Source: Treponema sp. (GTDB lineage Bacteria; Spirochaetota; Spirochaetia; Treponematales; Treponemataceae). Taken from it: 57,568 nucleotides of DNA. The notes beneath the pieces were generated by a model. That model was not told the origin of the DNA, searched no databases, and saw only the letters and a list, made by a program, of their open reading frames with translations. Shown piece by piece: positions 34,346-42,673 of the stretch; positions within the stretch are counted from its first letter, which is position 1, and the number at the start of each line of letters is the position of its first letter. The translations under genes were made by a program, and so were the position numbers. The stretch spans positions 1 to 57,568 of the forward strand of contig JAILHV010000020.1 in the NCBI GenBank assembly GCA_024695625.1, in the 5' to 3' direction.

Positions 34346-35255
34346 CTTTTTCCTCCTTGCCTTTTTCCTTTACGTATTCATCTTTTTTTGGGTCTTCTTT
34401 TATGTCGTTTTCCTTTTTGTCATCTTTTGAAGCTTCTTCCTTTTTATTGCCATCAGCTTTGGAATCTTCCTTTTTGCCTTTATCGTCAGATTTGTCAGCT
34501 TCCTTTTGGTCCTTGTCATCAGCCTTGTCTGCCTGCTCTTCTTTTGACGGTGAATCCTTTGTGTCTTCAGAATCCTTGCTTTCCGCCTTGTCGCCGTCCT
34601 TTTTTTCACCGGAGTCCTTATTGGCGGAACTTGCTGAATCCTTTGTGGTGACGGAACCGCGAACGTGACCGTCCAGCGTGATTTCATCTGTCTTTAGGTT
34701 CAGTGAAATTTCCTGCGCCCTGAATACATCCTGGTTCTGCACGACCTGGGGATTGCCACTCATGTCTAGCAACTGCTGCTTTTTGTTGTAAACGGCATGT
34801 GCTGCAGTGCATGTGTTTTTGTCCTGCACCAGATATACGTTAATCTGCATAACCGCGACTTCCGTTTTCTGGTTGTATTCTATCAGCTCTGCATCCGCCG
34901 TGACATTGTTTTCCTTGTCGATGAGGTGGACTGCATTCCTAAGGACTGCAATTTTTGAGCTGCGGTCGTAGGTCATGGAACTGCAGGTGAAGTCCAGCTT
35001 GCTCTTTGAGTTTGTGCCCTTTATGTTTCCGCTTGCCTTCATGAAGCGGAAGTCGCTGCCGTAGAGCTCTATTGTGTCAGCAGAAATTTCCAGTTCATCG
35101 GCCTTTATGGTCGCGTTGCCGGTAAGCATTGTCCTGTCTGAATTTTTACCCGAGACTCCGCTCATTGAATCCGCGCTGAAAGTTATTTTTTCTGCACTTG
35201 CAAAAACAGCGGCTGCTGCAATAAGGAAAACAGCCGGAAGCATTTTGTACTTCAT
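34332..35255 (-). CDS. LptA/OstA-like periplasmic protein with charged tail
   Basis: A 307-residue exported protein. Signal peptide 1-21, then an OstA/LptA beta-jellyroll region up to about residue 200 (repeated strands such as ITFSADSMSG, TIKADELEISADTIELYG, NAVHLIDKENNVTADAELIE). The last 100 residues are a low-complexity tail almost wholly of Lys, Asp, Glu, Ser, Ala and Gly. LptA normally bridges the periplasm and has no such tail. AAGGAGG precedes the ATG, which overlaps the stop of the lptC-like gene as ATGA. Confidence 0.78.
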   Translation of the reverse strand: MKYKMLPAVFLIAAAAVFASAEKITFSADSMSGVSGKNSDRTMLTGNATIKADELEISADTIELYGSDFRFMKASGNIKGTNSKSKLDFTCSSMTYDRSSKIAVLRNAVHLIDKENNVTADAELIEYNQKTEVAVMQINVYLVQDKNTCTAAHAVYNKKQQLLDMSGNPQVVQNQDVFRAQEISLNLKTDEITLDGHVRGSVTTKDSASSANKDSGEKKDGDKAESKDSEDTKDSPSKEEQADKADDKDQKEADKSDDKGKKEDSKADGNKKEEASKDDKKENDIKEDPKKDEYVKEKGKEEKDAKQ

Positions 35256-35815
35256 TCCGCCTCCTTAATATCATCCGTGAAAATTGCGCCTTCCACCGGG
35301 CCTTCAAATTCAAAGCGGCCGGAAACTCCGCTTGCAGAAAATCCCTTGCCCGTAAGCTCCAGGTCTCCGTGGACAAAATGAACCAGGTCATCCTTTGCAA
35401 ATATCAGCTGTTCAGTCTGGTCGTTCCACTGCATGGTCTCCGCGCTTATTTTCATGTTCTGGGAATTGTTTTCTATTTGAACGCCCTTTAGCAGTGTGTA
35501 TGTATTTTCCTTGGGCAGAATGCCTATAAGGCCGCAGCTGCCCTCCGTATCCAGATTGCCTTTTGAGTCCCACGTGCTGAATTCCGCGTTCTCTGCAAAA
35601 TATGCACCGTCGCTTTTGTATTCTTCCAGCTTGGAAGATGTAAGGCTCAGCTTCTGGGTGTTCCTCTCGTAGCGGCTGAATTTTACGTTCGTGAAGATGA
35701 TTTCGGGAACGCTGTCTTTTGTGTCCGTTGCCTTTTCATACTGTAGGGAACATGATGAGAGTGCTGCCATGATGAAAATTCCCAAGCCTCTTAAAAGCAT
35801 TCTTTCAGATTTCAT
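35252..35815 (-). CDS. LptC-like lipoprotein
   Basis: A 187-residue protein with a lipoprotein signal: hydrophobic stretch then AALSSCS as lipobox (Cys22). The body is a beta-strand-rich LptC/OstA-like domain (FTNVKFSRYERNTQKLSLTS). LptC usually carries an uncleaved membrane helix; a lipid anchor would do the same job. The start at 35815 lies inside the end of the RseC-like gene. Placement beside lptA and lptB supports the role, although sequence identity to LptC is modest. Confidence 0.7.
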   Translation of the reverse strand: MKSERMLLRGLGIFIMAALSSCSLQYEKATDTKDSVPEIIFTNVKFSRYERNTQKLSLTSSKLEEYKSDGAYFAENAEFSTWDSKGNLDTEGSCGLIGILPKENTYTLLKGVQIENNSQNMKISAETMQWNDQTEQLIFAKDDLVHFVHGDLELTGKGFSASGVSGRFEFEGPVEGAIFTDDIKEAE

Positions 35816-36239
35816 TCCCGTATACTTCTACAATCTGGTTTTGCCCGGAAAGCGGTATAAGCCTTGTAAGTGCAAATACAAGTGCTGCCGATGAGCAGAG
35901 AAAGGCCAGGGTGCAGAGGGCCTTGAATCCTTCCGTTGCAACTAGTCCCAGCAGTTTTGCAATCTTTCCGGAAAAGACAAATCCTGCGACTGCAAACAAA
36001 AAGGGCAGGAGGAGGGCAAAAATGCCCTGTATAGCCTCAGCCTTTTTTTCTGCCGTAATGCCGACGACCATTCCTTCCCTAAGCGGAATTGAATGGGGAT
36101 TTGTCGCCATGTATGGCTCCCGAAGCTCTCCCCCGCGCTCGTTGCACTTGTGGCTGCAGGTGGCGCAGGCATCTTTTACGAAGGGCAGGACCGTTACCTG
36201 TTCGCTTTCTATTTTTACGACGATTCCTTTTCTGTACAT
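35805..36239 (-). CDS. RseC/MucC-like membrane protein
   Basis: A 144-residue protein: an N-terminal beta domain with CATCSHKC as a cysteine cluster, then two membrane helices (about 70-95 and 105-128). This layout matches the SoxR-reducing/RseC family, which regulates stress sigma factors or supports redox maturation. It overlaps the TPR gene start/stop by 1 nt and the lptC-like gene by 11 nt, so it belongs to the same transcript. Confidence 0.75.
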   Translation of the reverse strand: MYRKGIVVKIESEQVTVLPFVKDACATCSHKCNERGGELREPYMATNPHSIPLREGMVVGITAEKKAEAIQGIFALLLPFLFAVAGFVFSGKIAKLLGLVATEGFKALCTLAFLCSSAALVFALTRLIPLSGQNQIVEVYGNEI

Positions 36240-36757
36240 TACTTCTTAAGCTCCTTCATGCGCAGGGCACAGGCCTTTGCTCCGGCTTCGTTGCCGAGTT
36301 CCGAGTAGGTGTCCCTTAGGTTGAACAGGGCATCATAGTAGTAGGGGTTTATGGAAAGTGCCTGTTCAAATGCTTCGCTTGCGCTTCCGTAGTCGGACTG
36401 GTTAAAGTAGAGGACTCCCAGAGTGTTCCACAGGTGGTAGTTTGCATCGTTTAAGCCAAGCCCTGCCGTGCAGTAGCGGAATGCCTCTTCAAAGCTTCCT
36501 GTGTTGAAGCATATTATTGCAAGCGATTCGATTACCTCTTCATCATAGGGGTTCATCACGAAGGCCTTGTGGATTGCGCTCTTTGCATCCTCCAGGTTTC
36601 CTGCATCGCGGTATGTAATGCCAAGGTTGAACCACAATAGGTAGTTCTGCCTTTCCATTGATATTGCCCTGATGAAGCAGGCGATTGCTTCCTTGTATTC
36701 ACCCTTGGAGGCGAGTTCTATGGCCTGGTTGTTCAGTGTTTCAGAAGTTTCCCTCAT
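36239..36757 (-). CDS. TPR-repeat protein
   Basis: A 172-residue protein made of about four tetratricopeptide repeats from residue 8 on (for example YLLWFNLGITYRDAGNLEDA and YHLWNTLGVLYFNQSDYGSA). No signal peptide. TPR domains bind proteins; the partner is unknown. AGGAGG precedes the ATG. It lies 13 nt below the polyprenyl synthetase and runs straight into the RseC-like gene. Confidence 0.85.
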   Translation of the reverse strand: MRETSETLNNQAIELASKGEYKEAIACFIRAISMERQNYLLWFNLGITYRDAGNLEDAKSAIHKAFVMNPYDEEVIESLAIICFNTGSFEEAFRYCTAGLGLNDANYHLWNTLGVLYFNQSDYGSASEAFEQALSINPYYYDALFNLRDTYSELGNEAGAKACALRMKELKK

Positions 36758-36770
36758 GCAAAGCCTCCTT

Positions 36771-37862
36771 TTAGATGTTTGCCGGTACCATTGCCCGGAA
36801 CAAGTCTTGTATCAAAAGCGCGTACTTGTTTGCGCTGCCGAAAATCCCTGCAAACTCTGCACATCCTTCTTCTATTAGCGAAACGCCCCTCTGCTTTGCC
36901 TGTGCAATGGAGCCTTCACCTTCAAGGATTCCGATTGCCTTTTCCACGCTGGGGCTGTTGATTCCGTCTTTTGCGGCAAGTTCAAAGCACTTCTCCAGTT
37001 CCTTGAATTCTATGGAAGAGTTACCCTTGCTTTGGGCAAAGAGCAGGACTGGAAGCGATTTTTTTCCTTCCACAATGTCGTCCCCGCGCTTTTTACCGGG
37101 GTTTCCTGTGCTAAGGTTTATTACGTCGTCTATTATCTGGAAACCGGCACCAATCTTTGCGGCTGTAGCACCGGCTTTTTTTGCAGTGGAGTCGTCTGCC
37201 TTGCATGCCATGCAGCCAAGTTTTACAGCAAGGGATGCCAGCGTTCCCGTCTTGCACTGAACCATGGCAAGGTATTCGTCGGGGCTGGGGATAAAGCCCT
37301 TGTTGCGGTGCCAAGCTATGTCCATTGCCTGTCCAAGGTGAAGCCTTCTAAGCTCCATGTTGTAGAGGGCGTAGATTTTTGCCTTTAGGGCTTCGTCTTT
37401 GCAGGGTAGCGTGTCTATGCAGCTTGTTGCGGCAAAGTAGAGCCATGAGCCTGCGTTTAGGGCTGTGTCCAAACCGTATGTGATGTATGCGGCGGGCTTT
37501 CCCCGGCGGGTGTCCGAAGAGTCTTCTATGTCGTCGTGGATGAGGCTTGCCGTGTGGGTGAATTCCACGAGGGGGGTCAGGTGGCAGGCTGTTTCAAACT
37601 GTGCGCCTTCATCTGCCTGCCTGCCGTCTTTTTCTGCAAGTGCCAGTGCCGTTAGCACGAGAAGCAGAGGCCTCCATCGCTTTCCGCCAAGGTCAACAAG
37701 TGAGCGGGTGGGGGTAATAAGGGGGCTTATGTGTTCGGCTGTAACGGCTGGGTATAGCTGGCCAAAAACAATATCCTGCCATTCCTTTCCCGAAGCCTGG
37801 GGAAGGGCCTTGTGAATTTCTTCTTCTATGCGTGCCAGATAGGGCTCAAATTCTTTCTTCAT
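36771..37862 (-). CDS. polyprenyl diphosphate synthetase
   Basis: A 363-residue trans-isoprenyl synthase. The first aspartate-rich motif is LIHDDIEDSSDTRRG and the second is QIIDDVINLS. It condenses isopentenyl diphosphate onto an allylic primer; product length is not evident. It heads the TPR-rseC-lpt operon, which fits supply of carrier lipid or quinone to the envelope. The ATG at 37862 follows a consensus -10 by 7 nt with no ribosome site, so translation is probably leaderless. It is longer than the common 300-residue synthases. Confidence 0.87.
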   Translation of the reverse strand: MKKEFEPYLARIEEEIHKALPQASGKEWQDIVFGQLYPAVTAEHISPLITPTRSLVDLGGKRWRPLLLVLTALALAEKDGRQADEGAQFETACHLTPLVEFTHTASLIHDDIEDSSDTRRGKPAAYITYGLDTALNAGSWLYFAATSCIDTLPCKDEALKAKIYALYNMELRRLHLGQAMDIAWHRNKGFIPSPDEYLAMVQCKTGTLASLAVKLGCMACKADDSTAKKAGATAAKIGAGFQIIDDVINLSTGNPGKKRGDDIVEGKKSLPVLLFAQSKGNSSIEFKELEKCFELAAKDGINSPSVEKAIGILEGEGSIAQAKQRGVSLIEEGCAEFAGIFGSANKYALLIQDLFRAMVPANI

Positions 37863-37869
37863 CTAATAT

Positions 37870-37898
37870 ATTATAATCTAAATTAGGGCTGTGGGCAA
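37870..37898 (-). promoter_or_regulatory. promoter of the polyprenyl synthetase operon
   Basis: TTGCCC (37893-37898), 17 bp, TATAAT (37870-37875) on the minus strand; 7 nt to the ATG. Confidence 0.68.
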
Positions 37899-37999
37899 GC
37901 GTCGCGGGTTTTCAGGCGGATTTGTCTGGGAGCGGAATTCATTCACCGTAGCAAGTGCGTGCGGTGAACTCAAAATTGATTTCCATGCTTTTGGGGAGG

Positions 38000-38461
38000 T
38001 TAGGTCTGGTCGGGCGACTGGAACTTGCGCTTGAGGAAGTCTTCGTTTATGTAGACGGCGGTCTTTGTTGGCGGTGCAAATGCATTTTTTACCGACTGAA
38101 TGAGGCTTGGCTTGTACATTTTTTTTAGGGCACGGTATTCCTTTTTCTTGCCCAGGTCGCTGAGTACAACTTTTGTTAGAAGTCTTCCGCAGGGCATCTG
38201 CATAAAGGGCTTGAATGTCTCGGGGTTGAACTGGTCCTTGTTTTTTCCGTATAGAACTGCGTACTTACGATTTTTGTCCGGCCAAGTGGAAAAAAGTTTT
38301 GCCGCCCGGGAAAGTATGTATAGTGCAACTATCCCTTGCGGCAGCAAAAACCATACCGAAATTTTGAATAGCGGTATGGCCATTGCGAGTATGCTCAAAA
38401 AAAGAAGCAAAAATGCGTAAGTATTCAGGTAGCAGTACCTGAAAAACTTATTTTTGGGCAT
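38000..38461 (-). CDS. small membrane protein of unknown function
   Basis: A 153-residue protein with two hydrophobic helices near the N-terminus (about 14-31 and 35-51) and a basic cytoplasmic-looking remainder. I recognise no family. It begins 2 nt after the stop of the PH-like gene upstream, so the two are probably translated as a pair. Confidence 0.65.
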   Translation of the reverse strand: MPKNKFFRYCYLNTYAFLLLFLSILAMAIPLFKISVWFLLPQGIVALYILSRAAKLFSTWPDKNRKYAVLYGKNKDQFNPETFKPFMQMPCGRLLTKVVLSDLGKKKEYRALKKMYKPSLIQSVKNAFAPPTKTAVYINEDFLKRKFQSPDQT

Positions 38462-38463
38462 TT

Positions 38464-38892
38464 TTACTTTGTGAGTGCTGCGTAGAATGAGTCTACGAGC
38501 TTCTGAGCTTCTTCGTCTGTTGTAACCTTAAGCAATACAGATGTTGTGTTTGTAAATGTTTCATAGTAAAGGTGATAAGCTGGGCAGAACAATCCGCAGT
38601 TAGCTTCTTTTGTAAAGCCGATTTCCTTTACGCTTGAAGGAAGCAGGTACTTTACTTCGTGTGCAACTTCGAACTTCCAGCACTGAATAAGGTTGGAAAC
38701 TTCAACAACGCGTTTGTTTGTGATTACAACAAAGCCCTTCTTTTTGGTACCCAAAATACCGGAAACGATTCTCTGGAGGTTGCCCAATGCCTTTGCGATG
38801 GGGTTTGCGCTGGAAGCCCAGAGTTCTGCTTCGATTTCAGCTACGAGTTCTTCTCCATCATTCAAGACCAATCCAGATTTCAATTCTGCCAT
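38464..38892 (-). CDS. PH-domain-like protein of unknown function
   Basis: A 142-residue soluble protein with the outline of a bacterial PH-like fold: GFVVITNKRVVEVSNLIQCW, where the TNKRV turn is typical of bPH domains, followed by strands and a C-terminal helix. Such domains serve as scaffolds near membranes. GAGGAG lies before the ATG at 38892; the longer frame starts inside the leader hairpin. Partner gene 38000 follows. Confidence 0.65.
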   Translation of the reverse strand: MAELKSGLVLNDGEELVAEIEAELWASSANPIAKALGNLQRIVSGILGTKKKGFVVITNKRVVEVSNLIQCWKFEVAHEVKYLLPSSVKEIGFTKEANCGLFCPAYHLYYETFTNTTSVLLKVTTDEEAQKLVDSFYAALTK

Positions 38893-38908
38893 AATAAATG
38901 CTCCTCTC

Positions 38909-38924
38909 TGAACGAAAACGTTCA
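38909..38924. promoter_or_regulatory. 6-bp hairpin in the leader of the PH-like gene
   Basis: TGAACG-AAAA-CGTTCA, next to the ribosome site. It could be an operator or an RNA stem near the start codon. Confidence 0.35.
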
Positions 38925-38976
38925 ATTTAATGAATTTGTAAAGTATTAAAACTTAATGAATTAACACTTTAATTTT

Positions 38977-39004
38977 ATTATAACTTAGATTTACAGTTTA
39001 TCAA
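38977..39004 (-). promoter_or_regulatory. promoter of the PH-like gene
   Basis: TTGATA (38999-39004), 16 bp, TATAAT (38977-38982) on the minus strand. Confidence 0.55.
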
Positions 39005-39203
39005 GAAAAATATTTGTTTTTTTTTGCAATTCTTGCGGGGCTTGTTTGGGTGTGTGGAAGATGGCTGTTTAGCTTATACAGACCCTGTGGTTCGACAAGC
39101 TCACCAACCAGCTCTGGGTGACGGGTTTTAGCTTGTACCGATGCTGTGTCTACTTACTTGCAAGTGCCTTCTGGGTGTCGCATGACGAAGGGTGGCAAAT
39201 GCA

Positions 39204-39286
39204 AGTGCGGCAGGGATTGGAGCACCGCCGCAGGCGTTCTCGCAGAGCGAGAATGGAGCGATAGCGGAAGTGCGGAAAGCCCCTAA
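39204..39286 (+). repeat. structured intergenic repeat, copy D
   Basis: GGATTGGAGC, then CGCC-GCA-GGCG and the stem TTCTCGC-AGA-GCGAGAA (39237-39253), TGGAGCG and GGAAAGCCCC. The rest of 39005-39370 holds a short sequence GGTTCGACAAGCTCACC at 39091-39107, a kind seen as a dispersed repeat in other genomes, and no gene. Confidence 0.65.
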
Positions 39287-39370
39287 AAAAATGGTGAAAT
39301 CTTCTTTTAGGACGCAAAAGTTTTGCAGGAAAAAGCGCCGCAAAAAGAGGATTATGCAAAAAATTAGAAC

Positions 39371-40627
39371 TTAGCCGTTTGCGTGCTCGCGAACCAGACG
39401 GTTTATTTCGTCCGCCATGTTGTCCAGCGAAACCTGCTTCTGCACCGCACCGTTTTCCCAGCCGGCCTTTGGCATTCCGTAGACAACGGAGGAAGCCTCG
39501 TCCTGTCCGAGCGTCCATGCACCCTGCTTTCTCATTTCTGCAAGCTGTTCGGCACCATCGCGACCCATGCCCGTCATGATTACGCCCAGTGCGCGGTTCT
39601 GGTAGATTTTTGCGATGGACTCAAACATAACGTCTGCAGAAGGCCTGTGCCCGTTGCGGAGGTCGGCCTTGCTCAGCCTGATTACGTTGCAGAGGGTTGA
39701 CTTTTCCACTACGATGTGGAAGTCTCCCGGCGCAACATAGACCATTCCCGGGTGAATCAGGTCGCCGTCTTCCGCTTCCTTTACTTCAAGCGGGCATATC
39801 CTGTTGAGGGAATTTGCAAATTCCTTTGTAAAGCCGGCGGGCATGTGCTGCACGATAAGAATTGGCCGTGAAAGCTTGGGGTCTATCTTTGCAAGCATCT
39901 CGCGGAGGGCGTTTGGGCCTCCTGTAGAAATGCCAATTGCTACGATTTCTATAGGGCCGGGGTTGCGCACAGGCTTTATTACCGCTGGCTCCTTTGGCTT
40001 TGCAGGCTTCCATACCGAGGCGGAGAATATCGGGTGCTCAGCCCTTGCATCGGTCCCGCTTAAAGGCATTCCGGCTGTAGTCTTTGCAGCGGGGGCAGGC
40101 TTTGCACCACCGGCAGCCGTAGTTGGAATTGGATGCTTCTTTGCGGAAAGCTCTGCTTCCTTGAATTTTGTCTGCTGTATAAAAAAGTCCGTCGGGTAGA
40201 CGCTCTTTCCCTTTCGCCTTGCATAGCGCGAACCGTAGGATGCAATGCGCTCGATAAGGGCAGCGGAGACAGACATTATGTTGTTTGTTACCGAGCCTGA
40301 CGGTTTTGTGATAAAGTCCACTGCTCCGAGCTCAAGGCACTGCATGGTAACAGCCGCACCCTTTGTTGCAACTGAGGAAAGTATAAGAACCGGGATGTCA
40401 ATTCCCTGCATCTTGCGTTCTTTTAGGAATTCCACGCCGTTCATCTCGGGCATTTCTATGTCAAGGATGATAATGTCTGGATGGGACAGGGGAATCTTCT
40501 GCAGGCAGAAGCGTCCGTTCATTGCTGTTGCGCAGACTTTCATACCCTGAGTGCTGTCAACAACCCTGGAAATAAGGTTACGCATCAATGCTGAATCATC
40601 GCAAATCAAAACCTGTATGTCGTCCAT
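39371..40627 (-). CDS. cheB: CheB chemotaxis methylesterase/deamidase
   Basis: A 418-residue CheB: receiver domain at 1-120 with Asp10, Asp11 and the phospho-acceptor Asp56 (IILDIEMPEMNG), a linker, and the methylesterase domain from about 225 to 418. The catalytic residues are visible: Ser in GISTGGPNA, His in VQHMPAGFT and Asp in TGMGRDGAE. It removes methyl groups from receptors to reset sensitivity. The linker (about 145-225) is rich in Ala, Pro and Lys. It follows cheR by 14 nt. Confidence 0.93.
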   Translation of the reverse strand: MDDIQVLICDDSALMRNLISRVVDSTQGMKVCATAMNGRFCLQKIPLSHPDIIILDIEMPEMNGVEFLKERKMQGIDIPVLILSSVATKGAAVTMQCLELGAVDFITKPSGSVTNNIMSVSAALIERIASYGSRYARRKGKSVYPTDFFIQQTKFKEAELSAKKHPIPTTAAGGAKPAPAAKTTAGMPLSGTDARAEHPIFSASVWKPAKPKEPAVIKPVRNPGPIEIVAIGISTGGPNALREMLAKIDPKLSRPILIVQHMPAGFTKEFANSLNRICPLEVKEAEDGDLIHPGMVYVAPGDFHIVVEKSTLCNVIRLSKADLRNGHRPSADVMFESIAKIYQNRALGVIMTGMGRDGAEQLAEMRKQGAWTLGQDEASSVVYGMPKAGWENGAVQKQVSLDNMADEINRLVREHANG

Positions 40628-40641
40628 ATTTCTCTCTCTCC

Positions 40642-41460
40642 CTAGAGTTCGTTCTTTTCGTAAAGACAGGCCCAGTCGGTCTTTAGGAATTTGAATTTTG
40701 TTTCCATTCCAAAAAGGCTTTCTGAATGCCCAATAAACAGGTAGGAATGGTCGGACATTGACCTGTAGAAGCGGTCTATCGTAGCCTTTTGCGCCGCCTC
40801 GTCAAAGTATATGAGTACGTTGCGGCAGAATACAATGTCGTAGTCCTTTATGCCGCTTTCGTTGCGCAGGTTGTGGTAGTCAAAGTGCACACAGTTCATC
40901 AGCTCCTGCTTTACCTGGTAGCCTGAGTCCGTCTGCGTAAAAAAGCGTTCAAGGTATTCGTGGGGAATGCCGGTTATGCGGGGCAGGGGATAAAAGCCCT
41001 GCTGGCCAACGAGCAGTGACTTTAGCGAAATGTCCGATGCCTTTATCTCGTAGGTGTAGGGTGCGGGCAGCTTGTCCTGCAAAAGCATTGCAATCGTGTA
41101 GGGTTCTTCCCCGGTGGAACAGCCAGCGCTCCAGATGCGGATTTTTGTTTCCCCGGTCTTCTTCTTTTCTGCAATCACGTGTGGAATTACGTAATTTATC
41201 AGCGCGTCAAAATGCGGCTGGTTGCGGAAGAAGCGCGTCAAATTTGTGGTTATGCTGTCCAGGAATTTCTTGAATTCTTCCAGGTCGGTCGTAATCATCT
41301 TGTAATACTGCTGAACGTCGTCGATTTTCTTCTCGCGGAGGCGTTCTTTTAGGCGGCTGTCCAAGATGGAACGGTTTGTTTCCGAAAATGTAATACCACT
41401 TGTATCGTAAATGAGTTTGCGGAATTCATCAAACTGTAAATCTGTAAGCAAATCTGGCAT
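40642..41460 (-). CDS. cheR: CheR chemotaxis receptor methyltransferase
   Basis: A 272-residue CheR: N-terminal helical domain, then the SAM-binding domain with IWSAGCSTGEEPYTIAMLL, IKASDIS and the DIVFCRNVLIYFD loop. It methylates glutamates of chemoreceptors. I chose the ATG at 41460 because the one at 41469 overlaps the -10 box; the preferred start is 7 nt after TATAAT and has no ribosome site. First gene of cheR-cheB. Confidence 0.92.
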   Translation of the reverse strand: MPDLLTDLQFDEFRKLIYDTSGITFSETNRSILDSRLKERLREKKIDDVQQYYKMITTDLEEFKKFLDSITTNLTRFFRNQPHFDALINYVIPHVIAEKKKTGETKIRIWSAGCSTGEEPYTIAMLLQDKLPAPYTYEIKASDISLKSLLVGQQGFYPLPRITGIPHEYLERFFTQTDSGYQVKQELMNCVHFDYHNLRNESGIKDYDIVFCRNVLIYFDEAAQKATIDRFYRSMSDHSYLFIGHSESLFGMETKFKFLKTDWACLYEKNEL

Positions 41461-41467
41461 ACTAACC

Positions 41468-41496
41468 ATTATATACCGCCATCAAGACTTTGTAAA
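41468..41496 (-). promoter_or_regulatory. promoter of cheR-cheB
   Basis: TTTACA (41491-41496), 17 bp, TATAAT (41468-41473) on the minus strand; 7 nt to the ATG at 41460. Confidence 0.7.
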
Positions 41497-41552
41497 CATG
41501 AATTCAATGGGTATATATATGTAAATAATTTTTTGAATTTTATCTTTCTTCT

Positions 41553-41726
41553 TTTGGACGGAAGACTGCCCGGCTCTTCCATTTGCGGATTGGCTAACTC
41601 GAGCGGACCTGCCTCTGCGCCACCGCCCTCGCTTGAAACTTCGTTGCGAGAATCGGGGTTCCGGCTTTCGCCTTCATTGCTGCGCAACGACTTGCAAGCA
41701 AGTCGCCCCTCCACGGCGGCGTAGGT
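41553..41726 (-). repeat. structured intergenic repeat, copy E
   Basis: Same orientation as copy B. The central stem is GACTTGC-AA-GCAAGTC (41689-41704), which differs from copy B by a compensated base pair; TTCCGGCTTTCGCC, CATTGCTGCGCAACG and GCCCCTCCACGG flank it. Confidence 0.72.
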
Positions 41727-41754
41727 CTAATTTCCACGTATGTAAAAGCAAAAA

Positions 41755-41796
41755 TGCCGTCTTTCACAGATCCCGAATCAAGTTCGGGATGACGGC
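41755..41796 (+). repeat. 42-bp direct repeat, copy 1
   Basis: TGCCGTCTTTCACAG, then the hairpin TCCCGAA-TCAAG-TTCGGGA, then TGACGGC. It lies just downstream of the SUMF1-like gene. Confidence 0.75.
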
Positions 41797-41815
41797 CATC
41801 CCGCCACCCTGGGCT

Positions 41816-42673
41816 TTAGTTGGCTGTGCGGACCACGCGGAAGCCAAGATCGTTTTTGCGGCTGTACGGGCGGTCCAGGGGCCGGAACGCAACAGAACAG
41901 AAGTTAGTGCCATTGTCCCAGCTGCCACCACGATTTGTGCGGCCAGAACTGTACGAGCCACCGGTAGGATTCGTGGCTGCGCCTGTTTCTATGGGGTCAG
42001 CCCGGTCCCAGCACCATTCCCATACATTGCCGCTCATGTCGTAGAGGTTCAGGGCATTGGCCTTGCTTGTTGTTTTTACCTCATGGGTCGTTCTCCCGCT
42101 GTTTGTTGAATACCATGCGTAGTCCCCTAGGTTTGTGCTGTCATCCGTACCGGCCCAGTCAGTGGGGTTTTCTGCAGAGCATCCAGATTCACCGCCACGG
42201 GCTGCATATTCCCATTCTGCTTCTGTAGGCAGGCGGTAGCCGTTGGCTGTCCAGTTGCATGTTGCAGCATTCCATGACGCGTCATCGCTTGTAGGTACCG
42301 TAACGCTGCCAGAAAAATCCACCCCGCTGACGGTGTAGCATGGCGTAAGACCTTCTGCTATGCTCCTCTTATTGCAGTATGTTATTGCATCGTACCAACT
42401 TACAGTTTCCACAGGCTTGTTTGAACCAGAAAAATTGCTTGGGTTTGTTCCCATAACAGACTGGTATTCTGCCTGCGTTACCTCATGGTCGCTGATGTAG
42501 AATGATGAAAGAGTTACCGTGCGCCCGGCTATAAATGCCCCCTTGTAGTAGTTATCAGTCTGTCCTGCCAGAATAAACTTGTCGCCTCCGGTTACGGTTC
42601 TGCCCTGCACCAGGACAAATCCGCCTGATGCAGTCTCGTTTTCCGCCACAGGACAATTCTTGTCAAGTGGCAT
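41816..42673 (-). CDS. SUMF1/C-type-lectin-fold protein, possible hypervariable target
   Basis: A 285-residue protein that is almost entirely one SUMF1 (FGE-sulfatase-like) domain: FYISDHEVTQAEYQSVMGTN, RLPTEAEWEYAARGG, MSGNVWEWCWD and the closing RGGSWDNGTNFCSVAFR to GFRVV. Only one cysteine is present where true formylglycine-generating enzymes have two, so enzymatic activity is doubtful. The C-terminus matches the layout of diversity-generating-retroelement target proteins. No signal peptide is seen. The ATG at 42673 has a weak ribosome site, while an out-of-frame ATG at 42693 has a better one, so the N-terminus may be altered by an indel. Flanked by a 42-bp direct repeat. Confidence 0.8.
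   Translation of the reverse strand: MPLDKNCPVAENETASGGFVLVQGRTVTGGDKFILAGQTDNYYKGAFIAGRTVTLSSFYISDHEVTQAEYQSVMGTNPSNFSGSNKPVETVSWYDAITYCNKRSIAEGLTPCYTVSGVDFSGSVTVPTSDDASWNAATCNWTANGYRLPTEAEWEYAARGGESGCSAENPTDWAGTDDSTNLGDYAWYSTNSGRTTHEVKTTSKANALNLYDMSGNVWEWCWDRADPIETGAATNPTGGSYSSGRTNRGGSWDNGTNFCSVAFRPLDRPYSRKNDLGFRVVRTAN

Noticed and set aside
39091..39107. tRNA T-arm-like GGTTCGA sequence
   Set aside because: No cloverleaf can be formed around it; it looks like a short dispersed repeat.
41816..42673. True formylglycine-generating enzyme
   Set aside because: Only one cysteine is found in the region where active enzymes carry two, no sulfatase gene is nearby, and the C-terminus matches lectin-fold variable proteins instead.
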